64,000 nt of DNA from Halomonas sp. BDJS001 (GCF_026104355.1 NZ_CP110535.1:2046001-2110000), one strand, 5' to 3'; numbered from the stretch's first letter, positions 9,002 through 18,941 are shown. Translations and numbers: made by a program. The notes: generated from the letters alone by a model not told the origin.

Positions 9002-11497
9002 TTATTTAACGTTTTCCTCCTCCGGCTCCGGCTGTTTGGACGCTGACGCAGATTTTTCATTGTGATTGATCAGTGTGGACTTGTTCTTGGCAAAGGCATC
9101 GTAGGCGAAATCGTCCACGGTGAGCATTTCCAGCACTTCAGCCTCGAAGGTGCGCATAAATTCGGCATCCTCGGCACTGATCAAGCCTTTTTCCAAGCCA
9201 GCTTCAACGCGGGCTTCAGGGTGCAGCGCCGTCTGCGGCAGCTCGCCTTTGGCGTACGCCTTGTTCACCGTGCGATAGATTGCTTCAGCGCGATCATAAT
9301 CCACCAGCAGGGCGTTGTAGCGGGCCAGCGGGTTGCGCTGTTCGCCGTCATCTGCGTCCCAGGTGTTTTCCAGCAGCTTGGTACGCAGTGCGCTGTGCGT
9401 AGAAACGCGCTGGGCAATATCGCGGGCCAGGTCATCGTGGGGCTTGTTCCAGCGGCGGCCGGTGGGCATTACCACAGCGTTAAGCGTTTTGCCCAGGGCG
9501 CGGTTGGGAAGATTATCGAAAATCTCCACGAACGCTTGTTCGGCACGCTGGAGCAGGAAGCGGCAGCTGTAGTGCAGCAGCGCTTCTTCGCCTTCTACTT
9601 TACTACCGGCCTGCCACTGCTTGAGCACCATGGAGGCTAGGTAAAGGTTAGACAGCACATCCCCCAGCCGCGCAGAGATCATTTCGCGCTTCTTCAGCGC
9701 TGAACCCAGGCTCGCCATGGCGGCGTCGGCACATAGGCCAAAGCCAGCGGAGAGGCGGGCAATATCCTGGGCATAAGCCGCAGCGGGGCCATCAAAGGGC
9801 ACGCTGGTTTTACCGATGCCAAAGCCCAGGGTAAAGGCGCGCGCGGCGTTACCAAAGATCAAGCCTGCGTGGCCGAAGAAGGCTTTATCGAACGCCTTCA
9901 TATCGTTGTTGTCTTTGGCGGCCAGTTCTTCAAGTACGTAGGGGTGGCAGCGGATAGCACCCTGACCAAAGATCATCAGGTTGCGGGTCATGATGTTGGC
10001 GCCTTCCACGGTGATTGCCACCGGATTGGCGCTGTAGCCGATACCCAGGTAGTTGCGTGGGCCGAGGGTAACCGCCTTGCCGCCGTGAACATCCATGGCG
10101 TCACTAAGCAGCACGCGCTGGAACTCGGTCAGTTGGCTTTTCAGAATGGCCGAGGGCACGGCGGGTTTTTCGCCGTGGTCGATCATATTGGCGGTTTGAT
10201 ACACGGTGGCCTGGGAGATATAGGCCAGCGCCGCCATGCGGGCGAGGGGCTCCTGCACGCCTTCCATCTCGGCAACCGGCACGTTGAACTGGCGACGAAC
10301 GCGGGTGAAACCGCCGCTCCAGCCCAGGGCGTAGCGGGCTGTACCGGTGGCGCCTGACGGCAGCGTGATGCAGCGGCCGATAGACAGGCACTCCACCAGC
10401 ATCCGCCAGCCCTGGCCGATCATGTCCGGGCCGCCAATGATGGTGTCCAGCGGTACGAAGACATCTTTACCGATAATCGGGCCGTTCATAAACGGGCTGC
10501 CGATGGGGTGGTGACGGCGGCCGATTTCCATGCCGTCGGTATCCCGGGGAATCAACGCCAGGGTAATACCGCGATCTTCTTCGTCACCGAGCAGTTTTTC
10601 CGGGTCGAACAGGCGGAAGGCCAAGCCCACCACAGTGGCGATGGGTGCCAGCGTGATCCAGCGCTTCTCAAAGTTAAGGCGCAGGCCAAGCACTTCTTTG
10701 CCATTAATGGTTTGCTTACACACTACGCCCGTGTCTGGCAAAGAGGTAGCGTCAGAACCCGCACGGGGGCCGGTGAGGCCAAAGCAGGGAATTTCACGGC
10801 CATCGGAGAGGCGCGGCAGGTAGTGATCTTTCTGCTCTTGGGTGCCGTACTTCAGCAGCAGTTCACCAGGGCCGAGAGAGTTGGGTACGCCCACGGTCAC
10901 CATCAGGGTTTCATTGACGGAGAGCTTCTGCAGCACCATGGACTGCGCTTTGGCTGAGAAGCCCAGGCCGCCGTACTCCTTTGGAATGATCATGCCGAAG
11001 AAGCCCTCTTTCTTCAGAAAGTCCCACAGTTGCTGAGGGAGGTCGGCGCGCTCTTGGGCAATATCCCAGGCGTTGCACATGCCAGCAGCTTTGGCGCACT
11101 GATTGGCCAGAAAAGCTTTTTCATCGTCGCGTAGGCCGTCGTCTTTAAAGGCGAGCAGCTTTTCCCACTGTGGCTTGCCTGAAAATAGCTCACCATCCCA
11201 GGAGACGCTGCCTGCTTCCAGGGCCGTGCGCTCTGTAGCAGACACTTTAGGGGCGACTTTTTTAAAGGTGGCAAATAGGCGCGGTGTGAGCCACTTGCGA
11301 CGCAGTGCGGGCAGGCCAGCCACTGCGACGGCGGCTGCGCCAATCAACAGCAGCACGCCAATCACTTCGGCGTCAAACAGCAGGCCAACAAGGCCCAGTA
11401 CGCCAAGCACCGCTATTGTCGCGGGGGCGCCCGCCTCGCGACGCATCACGACGAGCAGGCCAGCAATGGCGAGCACGATAAGAAGTAGGGTGAGCAT
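9002..11497 (-). CDS. fadE: Acyl-CoA dehydrogenase FadE
   Basis: An 831-residue protein of the long FadE class, which introduces the trans-2 double bond in fatty acyl-CoA at the first step of beta-oxidation. Residues 1-70 contain two or three hydrophobic segments, as in enteric FadE, suggesting attachment to the inner membrane. The flavin dehydrogenase core follows (IIPKEYGGLGFS; FGLTGPRAGSDATS), then the extra C-terminal domain typical of FadE (DUF1974). It is monocistronic, with its own terminator. A PsrA-like palindrome lies 74 bases upstream of the start. Confidence 0.95.
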   Translation of the reverse strand: MLTLLLIVLAIAGLLVVMRREAGAPATIAVLGVLGLVGLLFDAEVIGVLLLIGAAAVAVAGLPALRRKWLTPRLFATFKKVAPKVSATERTALEAGSVSWDGELFSGKPQWEKLLAFKDDGLRDDEKAFLANQCAKAAGMCNAWDIAQERADLPQQLWDFLKKEGFFGMIIPKEYGGLGFSAKAQSMVLQKLSVNETLMVTVGVPNSLGPGELLLKYGTQEQKDHYLPRLSDGREIPCFGLTGPRAGSDATSLPDTGVVCKQTINGKEVLGLRLNFEKRWITLAPIATVVGLAFRLFDPEKLLGDEEDRGITLALIPRDTDGMEIGRRHHPIGSPFMNGPIIGKDVFVPLDTIIGGPDMIGQGWRMLVECLSIGRCITLPSGATGTARYALGWSGGFTRVRRQFNVPVAEMEGVQEPLARMAALAYISQATVYQTANMIDHGEKPAVPSAILKSQLTEFQRVLLSDAMDVHGGKAVTLGPRNYLGIGYSANPVAITVEGANIMTRNLMIFGQGAIRCHPYVLEELAAKDNNDMKAFDKAFFGHAGLIFGNAARAFTLGFGIGKTSVPFDGPAAAYAQDIARLSAGFGLCADAAMASLGSALKKREMISARLGDVLSNLYLASMVLKQWQAGSKVEGEEALLHYSCRFLLQRAEQAFVEIFDNLPNRALGKTLNAVVMPTGRRWNKPHDDLARDIAQRVSTHSALRTKLLENTWDADDGEQRNPLARYNALLVDYDRAEAIYRTVNKAYAKGELPQTALHPEARVEAGLEKGLISAEDAEFMRTFEAEVLEMLTVDDFAYDAFAKNKSTLINHNEKSASASKQPEPEEENVK

Positions 11498-11570
11498 AGT
11501 GTCTCTCTCAGTTGGTGGCCTTGATTGCTGGCCAGCTGTTGTTAGTAAAGTGTTGGTTAAAATGATTAGT

Positions 11571-11584
11571 CGAACACTTGTTTG
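11571..11584. promoter_or_regulatory. Possible PsrA/FadR-type operator upstream of fadE
   Basis: CGAAC-ACTT-GTTTG is a near-palindrome that fits the pseudomonad PsrA pattern (G/C)AAAC-N4-GTTT(G/C) at 9 of 10 fixed positions. PsrA represses beta-oxidation genes and is released by long-chain fatty acids. The match is short, so this is only suggestive. Confidence 0.4.
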
Positions 11585-11657
11585 AATATTGGCAGATGGT
11601 GCCTGCCTCGTGCAAGTATTTAGGCATGTTTAGCGCTGTAAATGCGATCTCCTCACC

Positions 11658-11690
11658 AAAAAAACGCCATGGTGAGAGGCCATGGCGTTT
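11658..11690 (-). terminator. Rho-independent terminator after betA
   Basis: AACGCCATG pairs with CATGGCGTT around a GTGAGAGGC loop, with a run of seven A residues on the plus strand that gives a U tract for minus-strand transcripts. Confidence 0.85.
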
Positions 11691-11713
11691 GGAGTAGAAA
11701 ACCGACTAAATGT

Positions 11714-13387
11714 TCAGGGGCGTTTGGCCGGCGCGCCGTTAGCGACGTAGTAGTCAACGCTGGCGCGGGGGAGCGGCTCAAGGCCTTTAATGCGGTCGGC
11801 GATTTTCTCCGCCAGCATGATGGTGGGGGCGTTCAGGTTCCCGGTGGGAATCACCGGGAACAGTGAAGCATCTACGACGCGAAGGCCTTCAATCCCATGG
11901 ACGCGACCCTGGCCGTCAGTGACGGCCATTTCATCCTCGCCCATGCGGCAGCTACCGCAGGGGTGGTAGGCGGTTTCGGCGTGCTGTTTGACAAAGGCGT
12001 CGAGCTCGGCATCCGACTGCACGTCGGGGCCGGGGGCTATTTCACGGCCACGATACTTATCAAAGGCTGGCTGGGCGATGATGTCGCGAGTCAGGCGGAT
12101 CGCATCGCGGAACTCTTGCCAATCTTTCTCTTTGGCCATGTAGTTGAAAAGGATGCTGGGCGCCGCGTGTGGATCCTTTGACGTCAGACGGATACGTCCG
12201 CGGCTCTCTGAGCGCATTGAGCCAACGTGGGCTTGGAAGCCGTGAGCCTGTACCGCGCTTTTGCCGTTGTAGCTAATGGCAATGGGCAGGAAGTGGTACT
12301 GCAGGTTGGGCCACTCCTCTTCATCGCGGCTGCGGATAAAGCCACAGGATTCAAACTGGTTGCTGGCGCCCACGCCAGTCCCTTTAAACAGCCACTCGGC
12401 GCCAATTTTTGGCTGGTTGTACCACTTCAGCGCTGGGTAGAGGGAAATCGGCTCTTTGCACTGGTACTGAATGTACATTTCCAGGTGATCCTGGAGGTTT
12501 TCACCTACGCCGGGCAGGGCATGAACCGTCTCGATGTCGAGCTCATTGAGCAGTTCCGGGTTGCCGATGCCGGAGCGCTGAAGAATCTGCGGCGAGGCGA
12601 TGGCACCACCGCAGAGCAGCACTTCGCGGCGCGCGTAGGCCTGCTGTTTTTCGCCTTTCTGCTCATAACGAACGCCCACCGCCCGCTTACCTTCGAACTC
12701 AATGATGTCGGTAACGGCATGGGTTTCGATGGTTAGATTGTGGCGCTGTTTAGCGATATCCAGGTAACCCCGGGCCGTTGAGGCGCGGCGACCGTTGGGT
12801 GTAACGAAGCGATCCATGGGGCCGAAGCCCTCTTGCTGGTAGCCGTTAACGTCGTCGGTTTCCGGGTAGCCTGCCTGCTTTCCGGCTTCGATAAAGGTGC
12901 GGTAGAGCGGGTTGTTATCCGCTTTTGGCGTGGTCACGCTGACCGGGCCGTCGCCGCCGTGGTAGCTGTTGGGCCCAATGTCGCGGGCTTCGCACTTTTT
13001 GAAGTAGGGTAGGCAGCTTAGGTAGTCCCACTCTTCGAGGCCGGGCTGTTTGGCCCAGTTGTCATAATCGAGTGCATTACCGCGGATATAGCACATTCCG
13101 TTAATCAGTGAGGAGCCGCCAAGGCCTTTGCCTCGGCCACACTCCATACGGCGACCGTCCATATGTGGCTCGGGGTCGGTTTCAAATGCCCAGTTGTAGC
13201 GCTTGCCCTGTAGTGGGTAGGCAAGGGCAGCGGGCATTTGGGTACGAAAATCAAAGCGATAGTCGGGCCCGCCCGCTTCTAACAGCAAGACGCTGACGCT
13301 GCTGTCTTCGGTGAGGCGAGTGGCGAGCACATTGCCCGCCGAGCCTGCGCCGATAATGATGTAATCAAATTCGCGAGGTTGAGACAT
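11714..13387 (-). CDS. betA: Choline dehydrogenase BetA
   Basis: A 557-residue GMC oxidoreductase that oxidises choline to betaine aldehyde (and can take it to betaine), membrane-associated and FAD-dependent. The N-terminal FAD motif [13 protein letters not shown], the GMC signature around [15 protein letters not shown] and the C-terminal active-site region [10 protein letters not shown] (His) are present. Length matches the family. It follows betB on the same strand after a 200-base gap that contains an inverted-repeat element. The pathway makes the osmoprotectant glycine betaine, fitting a halophile. Confidence 0.96.
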   Translation of the reverse strand: MSQPREFDYIIIGAGSAGNVLATRLTEDSSVSVLLLEAGGPDYRFDFRTQMPAALAYPLQGKRYNWAFETDPEPHMDGRRMECGRGKGLGGSSLINGMCYIRGNALDYDNWAKQPGLEEWDYLSCLPYFKKCEARDIGPNSYHGGDGPVSVTTPKADNNPLYRTFIEAGKQAGYPETDDVNGYQQEGFGPMDRFVTPNGRRASTARGYLDIAKQRHNLTIETHAVTDIIEFEGKRAVGVRYEQKGEKQQAYARREVLLCGGAIASPQILQRSGIGNPELLNELDIETVHALPGVGENLQDHLEMYIQYQCKEPISLYPALKWYNQPKIGAEWLFKGTGVGASNQFESCGFIRSRDEEEWPNLQYHFLPIAISYNGKSAVQAHGFQAHVGSMRSESRGRIRLTSKDPHAAPSILFNYMAKEKDWQEFRDAIRLTRDIIAQPAFDKYRGREIAPGPDVQSDAELDAFVKQHAETAYHPCGSCRMGEDEMAVTDGQGRVHGIEGLRVVDASLFPVIPTGNLNAPTIMLAEKIADRIKGLEPLPRASVDYYVANGAPAKRP

Positions 13388-13426
13388 AGAGTCTCCTTAA
13401 GAAATCTTGCTGAGTCGAGGAAGTGA

Positions 13427-13572
13427 GCCGGTAGGCATAAAAGCGAAGCGTCTTTTTCAGGGCCGGAAAGTGCTCCATGCGATTCCAGCATTCCCGCCAT
13501 CCTTGGCGGTCAGATGAAAAAGCCGAGCGCCCAGGGATGGGTTCACAGCGTCTTCGTGTTATGCCTACCGGC
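13427..13572. repeat. Palindromic element between betB and betA
   Basis: Two perfect 14-bp arms, GCCGGTAGGCATAA at 13427-13440 and its complement at 13559-13572, enclose about 118 bases. Inside are partly matching second arms (GCGAAGCG near 13443; GCGTCTTCG near 13548) and a central hairpin CCGCCA-TCCT-TGGCGG at 13494-13509. No reading frame is convincing. This multi-arm structure looks like a dispersed REP/MITE-type element or an RNA processing site rather than a simple terminator. No second copy was noticed in the window. Confidence 0.65.
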
Positions 13573-13590
13573 GGCGCTCAGTGCTTAGAG

Positions 13591-15060
13591 TTAAAACACT
13601 GACTCAAATGGCCCCATCTCGATTTGAACCGACTTGGTTTGGGTATAGTGGTTGAGCGTCTCGATGCCGTTCTCGCGACCGATCCCCGACTCTTTATAGC
13701 CGCCTACCGGCATCTCAGAGGGTGACTCGCCCCAGGTGTTAATCCAGCAGATACCTGCTTCCAACTGATGGATCACGCGGTGGGCGCGATTGAGGCTTTC
13801 GCTGAAGACACCGGCAGCCAGGCCATAGGTGGTGTCATTGGCGCGGCGAATGACTTCCGCTTCGTCATCAAAGGCGAGTACCGACATCACCGGGCCGAAG
13901 ATCTCTTCGCGCACGATACGCATTTCATCAGTGCAGTCGGTAAACACGGTGGGGGCAGCCCAGGCGCCATTGGCAAAGCTGCCAGTGTTCCATTCGTCGC
14001 CGCCCACTAGCAGGCGAGCGCCTTGCTCTTTGCCCAGGGCAATATAGGAGAGCACTTTCTCCTGGTGTTCAAAGCTCACCAGTGGGCCAAAGTTGACGCT
14101 GGGATCCATGGGGTCGCCTGCTTTGATGCGCTTAACACGCTCTACCAGCTTGGCTTCAAAGGCCTCTTTAACGCTGCGTTCGACAAATACCCGCGTACCG
14201 TTGGTGCAGATTTGGCCGCTGGAGTAAAAGTTGGCCATCATGGCGGCATCAGCAGCGCGATCAAGGTCGGCATCTGCAAAGACCAGCAGCGGCGATTTGC
14301 CGCCCAGTTCCATGGTGACGTCTTTCAGCGTTGAGCTAGCGGCGGCGGCCATGACTTTTTTGCCGGTGCCCGCTTCACCGGTGAACGAGACCTTGGCGAT
14401 GCCGGGGTGCCCGGTGAGCATGGCGCCCACGCGGCCGTCGCCCTGAACCACGTTAAAGACGCCGTTGGGCAGACCTGCCTCGGTGAAGATCTCCGCCAGT
14501 TTCATCACGGTGAGCGGGGTGACTTCGCTGGGCTTAAACACCACCGCGTTGCCTGCCGCCAGCGCCGGGGCGGCTTTCCAGCAGGCAATTTGAATCGGGT
14601 AGTTCCAGGCGCCGATCGCGCCGATCACGCCCAATGGCTCACGGCGGGTGTACACAAATGAGCTATCGCGCAGGGGAATCTGGCTACCTTCGATAGCGGG
14701 TGCCAAGCCTGCGTAATACTCTAGTGCGTCTGCTCCGGTCACAATATCAACACTGGCAGTTTCGCTGATGGGTTTGCCGGTATTGCGGGTTTCCAGCTCG
14801 GCCAGTTCGTCATTGCGCTCCCTTAATAGCGCGACAGCGCGAAGCATGATGCGCGAACGCTCCATACCGGTCATCGCAGCCCACACGCGCTGGCCGCGTT
14901 GGGCGGCGGCGACGGCTGAATCGACATCGGCTTGGCTGGCTTGGCCGATAGTGGCCAGCAGGCTGCCATCATAAGGGTTGGTAACGGTAAACGTATTACT
15001 TGAAGTGGCGTCTACCTGGCGACCATCAATATAGAGTGGCTGTGCGTCTTGAGTGGCCAT
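13591..15060 (-). CDS. betB: Betaine aldehyde dehydrogenase BetB
   Basis: A 489-residue NAD(P)-dependent aldehyde dehydrogenase that converts betaine aldehyde to glycine betaine. Visible motifs are the cofactor-binding [11 protein letters not shown], the catalytic glutamate in MELGGKSP and the catalytic cysteine in SSGQICTNG. The [11 protein letters not shown] segment is typical of BetB. It follows betI with a 26-base gap and precedes betA, giving the order betI-betB-betA on the minus strand. Confidence 0.96.
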   Translation of the reverse strand: MATQDAQPLYIDGRQVDATSSNTFTVTNPYDGSLLATIGQASQADVDSAVAAAQRGQRVWAAMTGMERSRIMLRAVALLRERNDELAELETRNTGKPISETASVDIVTGADALEYYAGLAPAIEGSQIPLRDSSFVYTRREPLGVIGAIGAWNYPIQIACWKAAPALAAGNAVVFKPSEVTPLTVMKLAEIFTEAGLPNGVFNVVQGDGRVGAMLTGHPGIAKVSFTGEAGTGKKVMAAAASSTLKDVTMELGGKSPLLVFADADLDRAADAAMMANFYSSGQICTNGTRVFVERSVKEAFEAKLVERVKRIKAGDPMDPSVNFGPLVSFEHQEKVLSYIALGKEQGARLLVGGDEWNTGSFANGAWAAPTVFTDCTDEMRIVREEIFGPVMSVLAFDDEAEVIRRANDTTYGLAAGVFSESLNRAHRVIHQLEAGICWINTWGESPSEMPVGGYKESGIGRENGIETLNHYTQTKSVQIEMGPFESVF

Positions 15061-15086
15061 GTAGGACTCCTTAAATAAGATAAAGA

Positions 15087-15707
15087 TTAGCTATAAGTCT
15101 TGGATGCGGGTTGTTGGCATCCATAGTGAGTAAAAAGCTGATCGAGATAGGCGTGGGCAAGAAAGCGTGCTTCTTCAGCATCAAGACCTTCAGGCGTTAG
15201 CGCGCCGCGGAGCCACAACCCATCAATCATGGCGGCTAAGCCGCGTGCTGCGTTGCGGGCCTCTGCGCGGGGCATCACGCGCCGAAACTGGTGACATAAA
15301 TTGCTGTAAAGGCGGCGGTCGTTGACGTTTTGCAGCCGCTGCAGCATAGGTTTATGCATGCTGCTGGCCCAGAACGCTAACCAGGTCTTGGCGGCGGGGC
15401 CGGTGACCTGAGTGCGGTCAAAGTTGCCTTCAATAATGGCGCCGATATGGGCGCGGGGAGAGTCGTCTTCCAGCGCATGGCGGCGAACTGCAACGGCATC
15501 CGTCAGGTCGGTCAATATCTGCCGCATAGTCGCTTCGAGCAGGCCATCCTTGCCGCCAAAGTAGTGGCTGATAATGCCTGCGGAAACGCCTGCATGACGC
15601 GCAATACGCATCACGGTGGTTTCGGCCAGGCCGACTTCATCAATGGCTGCCATGGTCGCGGTAATTAACTGCTGGCGGCGTATCGGTTCCATTCCCACCT
15701 TTGGCAC
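15087..15707 (-). CDS. betI: TetR-family repressor BetI
   Basis: A 206-residue TetR regulator. The N-terminal helix-turn-helix covers about residues 10-55 ([24 protein letters not shown]), and the remainder is the BetI-type choline-sensing domain ([20 protein letters not shown]). BetI represses the bet genes and is released by choline. It heads the betIBA operon and shares a 162-base divergent region with the choline-binding protein, which contains a matching palindrome. Confidence 0.93.
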   Translation of the reverse strand: MPKVGMEPIRRQQLITATMAAIDEVGLAETTVMRIARHAGVSAGIISHYFGGKDGLLEATMRQILTDLTDAVAVRRHALEDDSPRAHIGAIIEGNFDRTQVTGPAAKTWLAFWASSMHKPMLQRLQNVNDRRLYSNLCHQFRRVMPRAEARNAARGLAAMIDGLWLRGALTPEGLDAEEARFLAHAYLDQLFTHYGCQQPASKTYS

Positions 15708-15810
15708 GACGTTCTCCTAGAGAAGTTCTCCTAATTCGTTGAATGTCTAACAGGGGCGTTGCTTGAAACCCGGGCGTAGACATGATTACCTAACCATGAT
15801 GGCATTTTTT

Positions 15811-15824
15811 ATTGAACGTTCAAT
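15811..15824. promoter_or_regulatory. BetI-type operator
   Basis: ATTGAACGTTCAAT is a perfect 14-bp palindrome flanked by TTTTT and CAATAAAAA, in the divergent betI / choX-like intergenic region. It resembles the BetI box of enterics, which centres on ACGTTCAAT, and is positioned to control both directions. Confidence 0.75.
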
Positions 15825-15869
15825 CAATAAAAAGGCGTCGACAATATTTATCAATTTCAGGGGACAACG

Positions 15870-16808
15870 ATGATGAACAGAACTCCTTCACGCTATGCAG
15901 GGGCTTTATTACTGGCTGCGGGCTTGCCAATGGCGGCCTATGCAGATGAGTGCAGCAGCGTGCGCTTTGCCGAAGTGGGTTGGACGGACATCACCGCCAC
16001 CACTGCGCTCGCCAGTGAAGTGCTCGAGGGGCTTGGCTACGAGCCCCGCGTTGATACGGTTTCCGTGCCGATTGCCTACGCCGGTATGCGCAACAACGAT
16101 TTCGATGTCTTCCTAGGCAATTGGATGCCTTCCATGGCCTCTATCAGCGACCCCTATATCGAGCGTGGTGAAGTGGAGCGTTTGGTAGCCAATCTGGAAG
16201 GGGCGAAGTATACCCTGGCAGTTCCCCAATACGTTTACGATGCGGGCGTAACGTCGGTTAACGATTTAGCCGAGCACGCAGATCAGTTTGATAGCAGCGT
16301 GCACGGCATCGAAGCAGGTAACGACGGCAACGAGCTCATTGAGCAGATGATCGATGACGATGCATACGGGTTAGGCGATTGGCAGGTGATCGATTCCAGC
16401 GAAGCTGGCATGCTGGCAGAACTGCGTGCACGGGTGCCCAATGAAGAGTGGATGGTGTTTTTGGGCTGGGAGCCGCACCCCATGAACTCTAACTTTGATA
16501 TGGCCTACCTTTCTGATGCCGATGACTATTTTGGCCCAGACTTAGGTGGCGCGACAGTACACACCAATACCCGTGCGGGGTTTGTGGATGAGTGTCCGAA
16601 CGTGGGAACCTTACTGCGCAATATGACCTTTACGCTGGAGATGGAGAATCAACTGATGAGCGCGATCATGGATGATGGCGAAAATCCCCGTGATGCGGCC
16701 CGTGAATACCTAAAAGCCAATGAAGGTATTCTGGATGAGTGGTTAGAGGGTGTCACCACTCGCGACGGCGAGCCTGGCGCTCCTGCTGTGCGTGCAGCCA
16801 TTCAATAA
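15870..16808 (+). CDS. Choline/betaine ABC transporter substrate-binding protein (ChoX/ProX-like)
   Basis: A 312-residue periplasmic binding protein of the OpuAC superfamily with a signal peptide ending near AYADE. Aromatic ligand-box candidates are visible: the tryptophan in VGWTDI, tyrosines in VPQYVYD and the tryptophan in FLGWEPHPMN, with DVFLGNWMPSM after them. The family binds quaternary ammonium compounds; choline is favoured because the gene is divergent from betIBA and shares the BetI palindrome. No permease or ATPase gene adjoins it, so it probably serves a transporter encoded elsewhere. ATG 15870 and ATG 15873 are both possible starts behind AGGGGA. Confidence 0.85.
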   Translation: MMNRTPSRYAGALLLAAGLPMAAYADECSSVRFAEVGWTDITATTALASEVLEGLGYEPRVDTVSVPIAYAGMRNNDFDVFLGNWMPSMASISDPYIERGEVERLVANLEGAKYTLAVPQYVYDAGVTSVNDLAEHADQFDSSVHGIEAGNDGNELIEQMIDDDAYGLGDWQVIDSSEAGMLAELRARVPNEEWMVFLGWEPHPMNSNFDMAYLSDADDYFGPDLGGATVHTNTRAGFVDECPNVGTLLRNMTFTLEMENQLMSAIMDDGENPRDAAREYLKANEGILDEWLEGVTTRDGEPGAPAVRAAIQ

Positions 16809-16838
16809 GGCAGCTTTGCCACGCCTTTCTATAGTAGC

Positions 16839-16868
16839 GGCAAGCCGGAATCCGGCTTGCCTTTCGTC
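16839..16868 (+). terminator. Terminator after the choline-binding protein
   Basis: GGCAAGCCGG and CCGGCTTGCC form a 10-bp stem with an AAT loop, followed by TTTCGTC. The T tract is short. Confidence 0.65.
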
Positions 16869-16907
16869 ATTAAGGTAGGCATAATCTGCACCCGTTGATG
16901 AGGGAAA

Positions 16908-16984
16908 GGCTACGTAGCTCAGCTGGTTAGAGCACATCACTCATAATGATGGGGTCCCCTGTTCAAATCAGGGCGTAGCCACCA
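16908..16984 (+). tRNA. tRNA-Met (CAT), elongator type
   Basis: A 77-base cloverleaf: acceptor arms GGCTACG and CGTAGCC, D-arm AGCTCAGCTGGTTAGAGC, anticodon stem CATCA/TGATG with loop CTCATAA, T-arm GTTCAAATC and encoded CCA. The acceptor G1-C72 pair and the sequence match elongator tRNA-Met of enterics closely, not initiator tRNA. Confidence 0.96.
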
Positions 16985-17007
16985 CATCAGCATTAGCACA
17001 CTCGCGG

Positions 17008-17031
17008 CTGTTTTTAATAGAAACAGTTTTT
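17008..17031 (+). terminator. Terminator after tRNA-Met
   Basis: CTGTTT-TTAATAG-AAACAG followed by TTTTT, 24 bases downstream of the tRNA. Confidence 0.75.
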
Positions 17032-17053
17032 AAACAATAGAGTGTGCCGTTAT

Positions 17054-17163
17054 GGTGGCCCCTTAGGTCCTCCCGCAACGCTAAACTGCGAACCCCGCCA
17101 GGCCCGGAAGGGAGCAACGGTAGTGGTGGCTGCGTGTGCCGGGATGTGGCTTTTGGGGCCGCC
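17054..17163 (+). ncRNA. ffs: 4.5S signal recognition particle RNA
   Basis: About 110 nt. The ends GGTGGCCCC and GGGGCCGCC pair (one G-U), and the universal apical elements are present: CAGGCCCGGAAGGGAGCA matches the SRP tetraloop and asymmetric loop, followed by GTGTGCCGGGATGTGGC. It binds Ffh and directs membrane-protein targeting. The ends were set from base pairing. An 11-base direct repeat CAATAGAGTGT flanks it (17035 and 17278). Confidence 0.95.
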
Positions 17164-17299
17164 TCCATTTCTGATTAGCAGTTGGAAGATATTGAACAAC
17201 TGCCCCTCCGTCAATTTGTAATAGCAAAGCTTGCGGATTCCAGTGAGCCTCCCTCCTGACCGACTTGTGGCCGCGCCCAATAGAGTGTCGCTTGTAGTA

Positions 17300-17701
17300 T
17301 CAGTTATTGGTTTGATTGGTTATAAGGACTATCTCCTGCTCTTGGATTGACTGTTCAGTGTCGATTTGGCTCTCGGTGTCATTATCTCTTTCAATCGTTG
17401 GCTGTTTAAGCTGGCTCAGTTGGCGCTTTAAGTAGTTAGTATAAAGGTGTTTATTATAAACTGCCCAACAGTGGAATGTCAGAAAGGTAACAAGGAAGCC
17501 CACTAACACTATCTTGATCATGATTGAAGCGTAGAGTTGTTCTAGGATCGCTTCCTCCACGATGAAAAACATGTACAGTCTGGCCATCACCAAAACCCAC
17601 AGTGCTAGTGTGGCCAGTGTGATCAAGGTATCGCGCGATCGATAGCCCCAGCTTTTCTGGCAGGGGTTGTCGATGATCACGGGCATCAGTTTATTGTTCA
17701 T
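17300..17701 (-). CDS. pgaD: PNAG biosynthesis protein PgaD
   Basis: A 133-residue inner-membrane protein with two transmembrane helices (residues ~27-48 and ~61-83) and a hydrophilic C-terminal tail rich in Glu, Asp and Gln. PgaD partners PgaC and is needed for polymerisation of poly-beta-1,6-N-acetylglucosamine, where cyclic-di-GMP promotes the PgaC-PgaD contact. The start at 17701 overlaps the pgaC end by 11 bases; the longer frame from 17863 lies inside pgaC. It is recognised mainly from position and the two-helix plan. Confidence 0.85.
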   Translation of the reverse strand: MNNKLMPVIIDNPCQKSWGYRSRDTLITLATLALWVLVMARLYMFFIVEEAILEQLYASIMIKIVLVGFLVTFLTFHCWAVYNKHLYTNYLKRQLSQLKQPTIERDNDTESQIDTEQSIQEQEIVLITNQTNN

Positions 17702-18941
17702 TGAATTGCTCCCCTCTGTCAGGACTAGTCCAGGTGGCAAGCCTCCCTTTTTGGCGCAGCATAGCTTTTGGGAAGGCGATGATGACGGTGGCCATATTGA
17801 TAATCCAATAGGCGAATGGATACCAGATACTCCAGTAGACGCAGCGGAATATCTCTTTGTCATAGCGGCTGTCGATATAGAAACTAACGCTGAACTGGAT
17901 GAAGCTGATGGCGATCAGGATGCTGCCGAAATAGGAGAGCAGCTTGGCGGTGATAGGCCATGCCATGGGCATTAACAGTTGAGATATTAGCCATGCCACA
18001 ATCAACGTGATAACGGAATAGCACCACACCACGCTGACGATGTACTCCAGCATTAGTAGCCAGAAGCGGCGGTTCTTCCAACGAATGGTTTGTGAGAAAT
18101 AGCGCAGGAAAACTTCACCGCCACCCTGCGCCCAGCGCAAACGCTGCTTGAAGAGTCCGCGTAGCGTTTCCGGCATCAGCACCCAGCACATGGCTCTGGG
18201 TTCATAGCGTACCTGGCCGCCATTTAGCTGTAAGCGCCAACTGACATCAATGTCCTCGGTGATCATGTCGGTATTCCAGCCACCGATCTCTTCCAGTGCT
18301 TTGCGCCGGAAAGCGCAGATAACCCCCGAAATGGTAAATACCATCCCATAGATACGCTGGGCGCGTTTGATCAAGCCGATGATGGCGGAAAATTCGCCGG
18401 TCTGAATCTTGCCAATGGCGGTCGAACGGGTTCTTACCCGTGGATTGCCGGTGACTCCACTGACGTTTGGACTGCTGATAAAGTGGCTGACCATGTAGCC
18501 GATGGCGTCGTAGTCAAGTATCGCATCGCCATCAATGCCCACGATGATATCGCCTGTGGCATGGCTCAATCCATTGTTCAGGGCACTGGCCTTGCCTTGG
18601 TTGGTCTGGTGCAATACCTGTAATGCAGGATACTCGAGTGCTAGGGCGTCCAGCCGACTAGCGGTGTCGTCCTTGCTGCCGTCATTGACGGCGATCACAT
18701 CCATATGCGGGTAGTTCTGCTTGAAAAGATGGTGGATGGTCTCTTCAACATTTGCCTCTTCGTTATAGCAGGGCAGTAGAACCGTTACTTTAGGGGCGGT
18801 CTCGTCCCATGTGAAAGTGGCAGGCCAAGGCTGTTTCCGCTCCCAGTGGACGTAGAAGTAGATGCCCCCACATATCCAGATGGTTGCCATCAGGCTTGGG
18901 TAGCCGAGTGTGAAGACGGCGAGTTGGTCAAGTAGGTTCAT
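17691..18941 (-). CDS. pgaC: PNAG synthase (GT2 glycosyltransferase) PgaC
   Basis: A 416-residue processive family-2 glycosyltransferase that polymerises UDP-GlcNAc into poly-beta-1,6-GlcNAc and moves it across the inner membrane. Motifs in order: VLLPCYNEE, NDGSKDDT, IDGDA (DxD), the catalytic-base region ITEDIDVS and QRLRW. One or two N-terminal and about three C-terminal membrane helices frame the cytoplasmic catalytic domain. The start overlaps the pgaB end by 4 bases (ATGA). Confidence 0.95.
   Translation of the reverse strand: MNLLDQLAVFTLGYPSLMATIWICGGIYFYVHWERKQPWPATFTWDETAPKVTVLLPCYNEEANVEETIHHLFKQNYPHMDVIAVNDGSKDDTASRLDALALEYPALQVLHQTNQGKASALNNGLSHATGDIIVGIDGDAILDYDAIGYMVSHFISSPNVSGVTGNPRVRTRSTAIGKIQTGEFSAIIGLIKRAQRIYGMVFTISGVICAFRRKALEEIGGWNTDMITEDIDVSWRLQLNGGQVRYEPRAMCWVLMPETLRGLFKQRLRWAQGGGEVFLRYFSQTIRWKNRRFWLLMLEYIVSVVWCYSVITLIVAWLISQLLMPMAWPITAKLLSYFGSILIAISFIQFSVSFYIDSRYDKEIFRCVYWSIWYPFAYWIINMATVIIAFPKAMLRQKGRLATWTSPDRGEQFNEQ

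Noticed and set aside
9062..9640. 192-aa plus-strand frame opposite fadE
   Set aside because: It is an antisense shadow of the clearly conserved fadE frame, with no ribosome site. The same holds for long frames opposite hsdR, groL, betA and accC.
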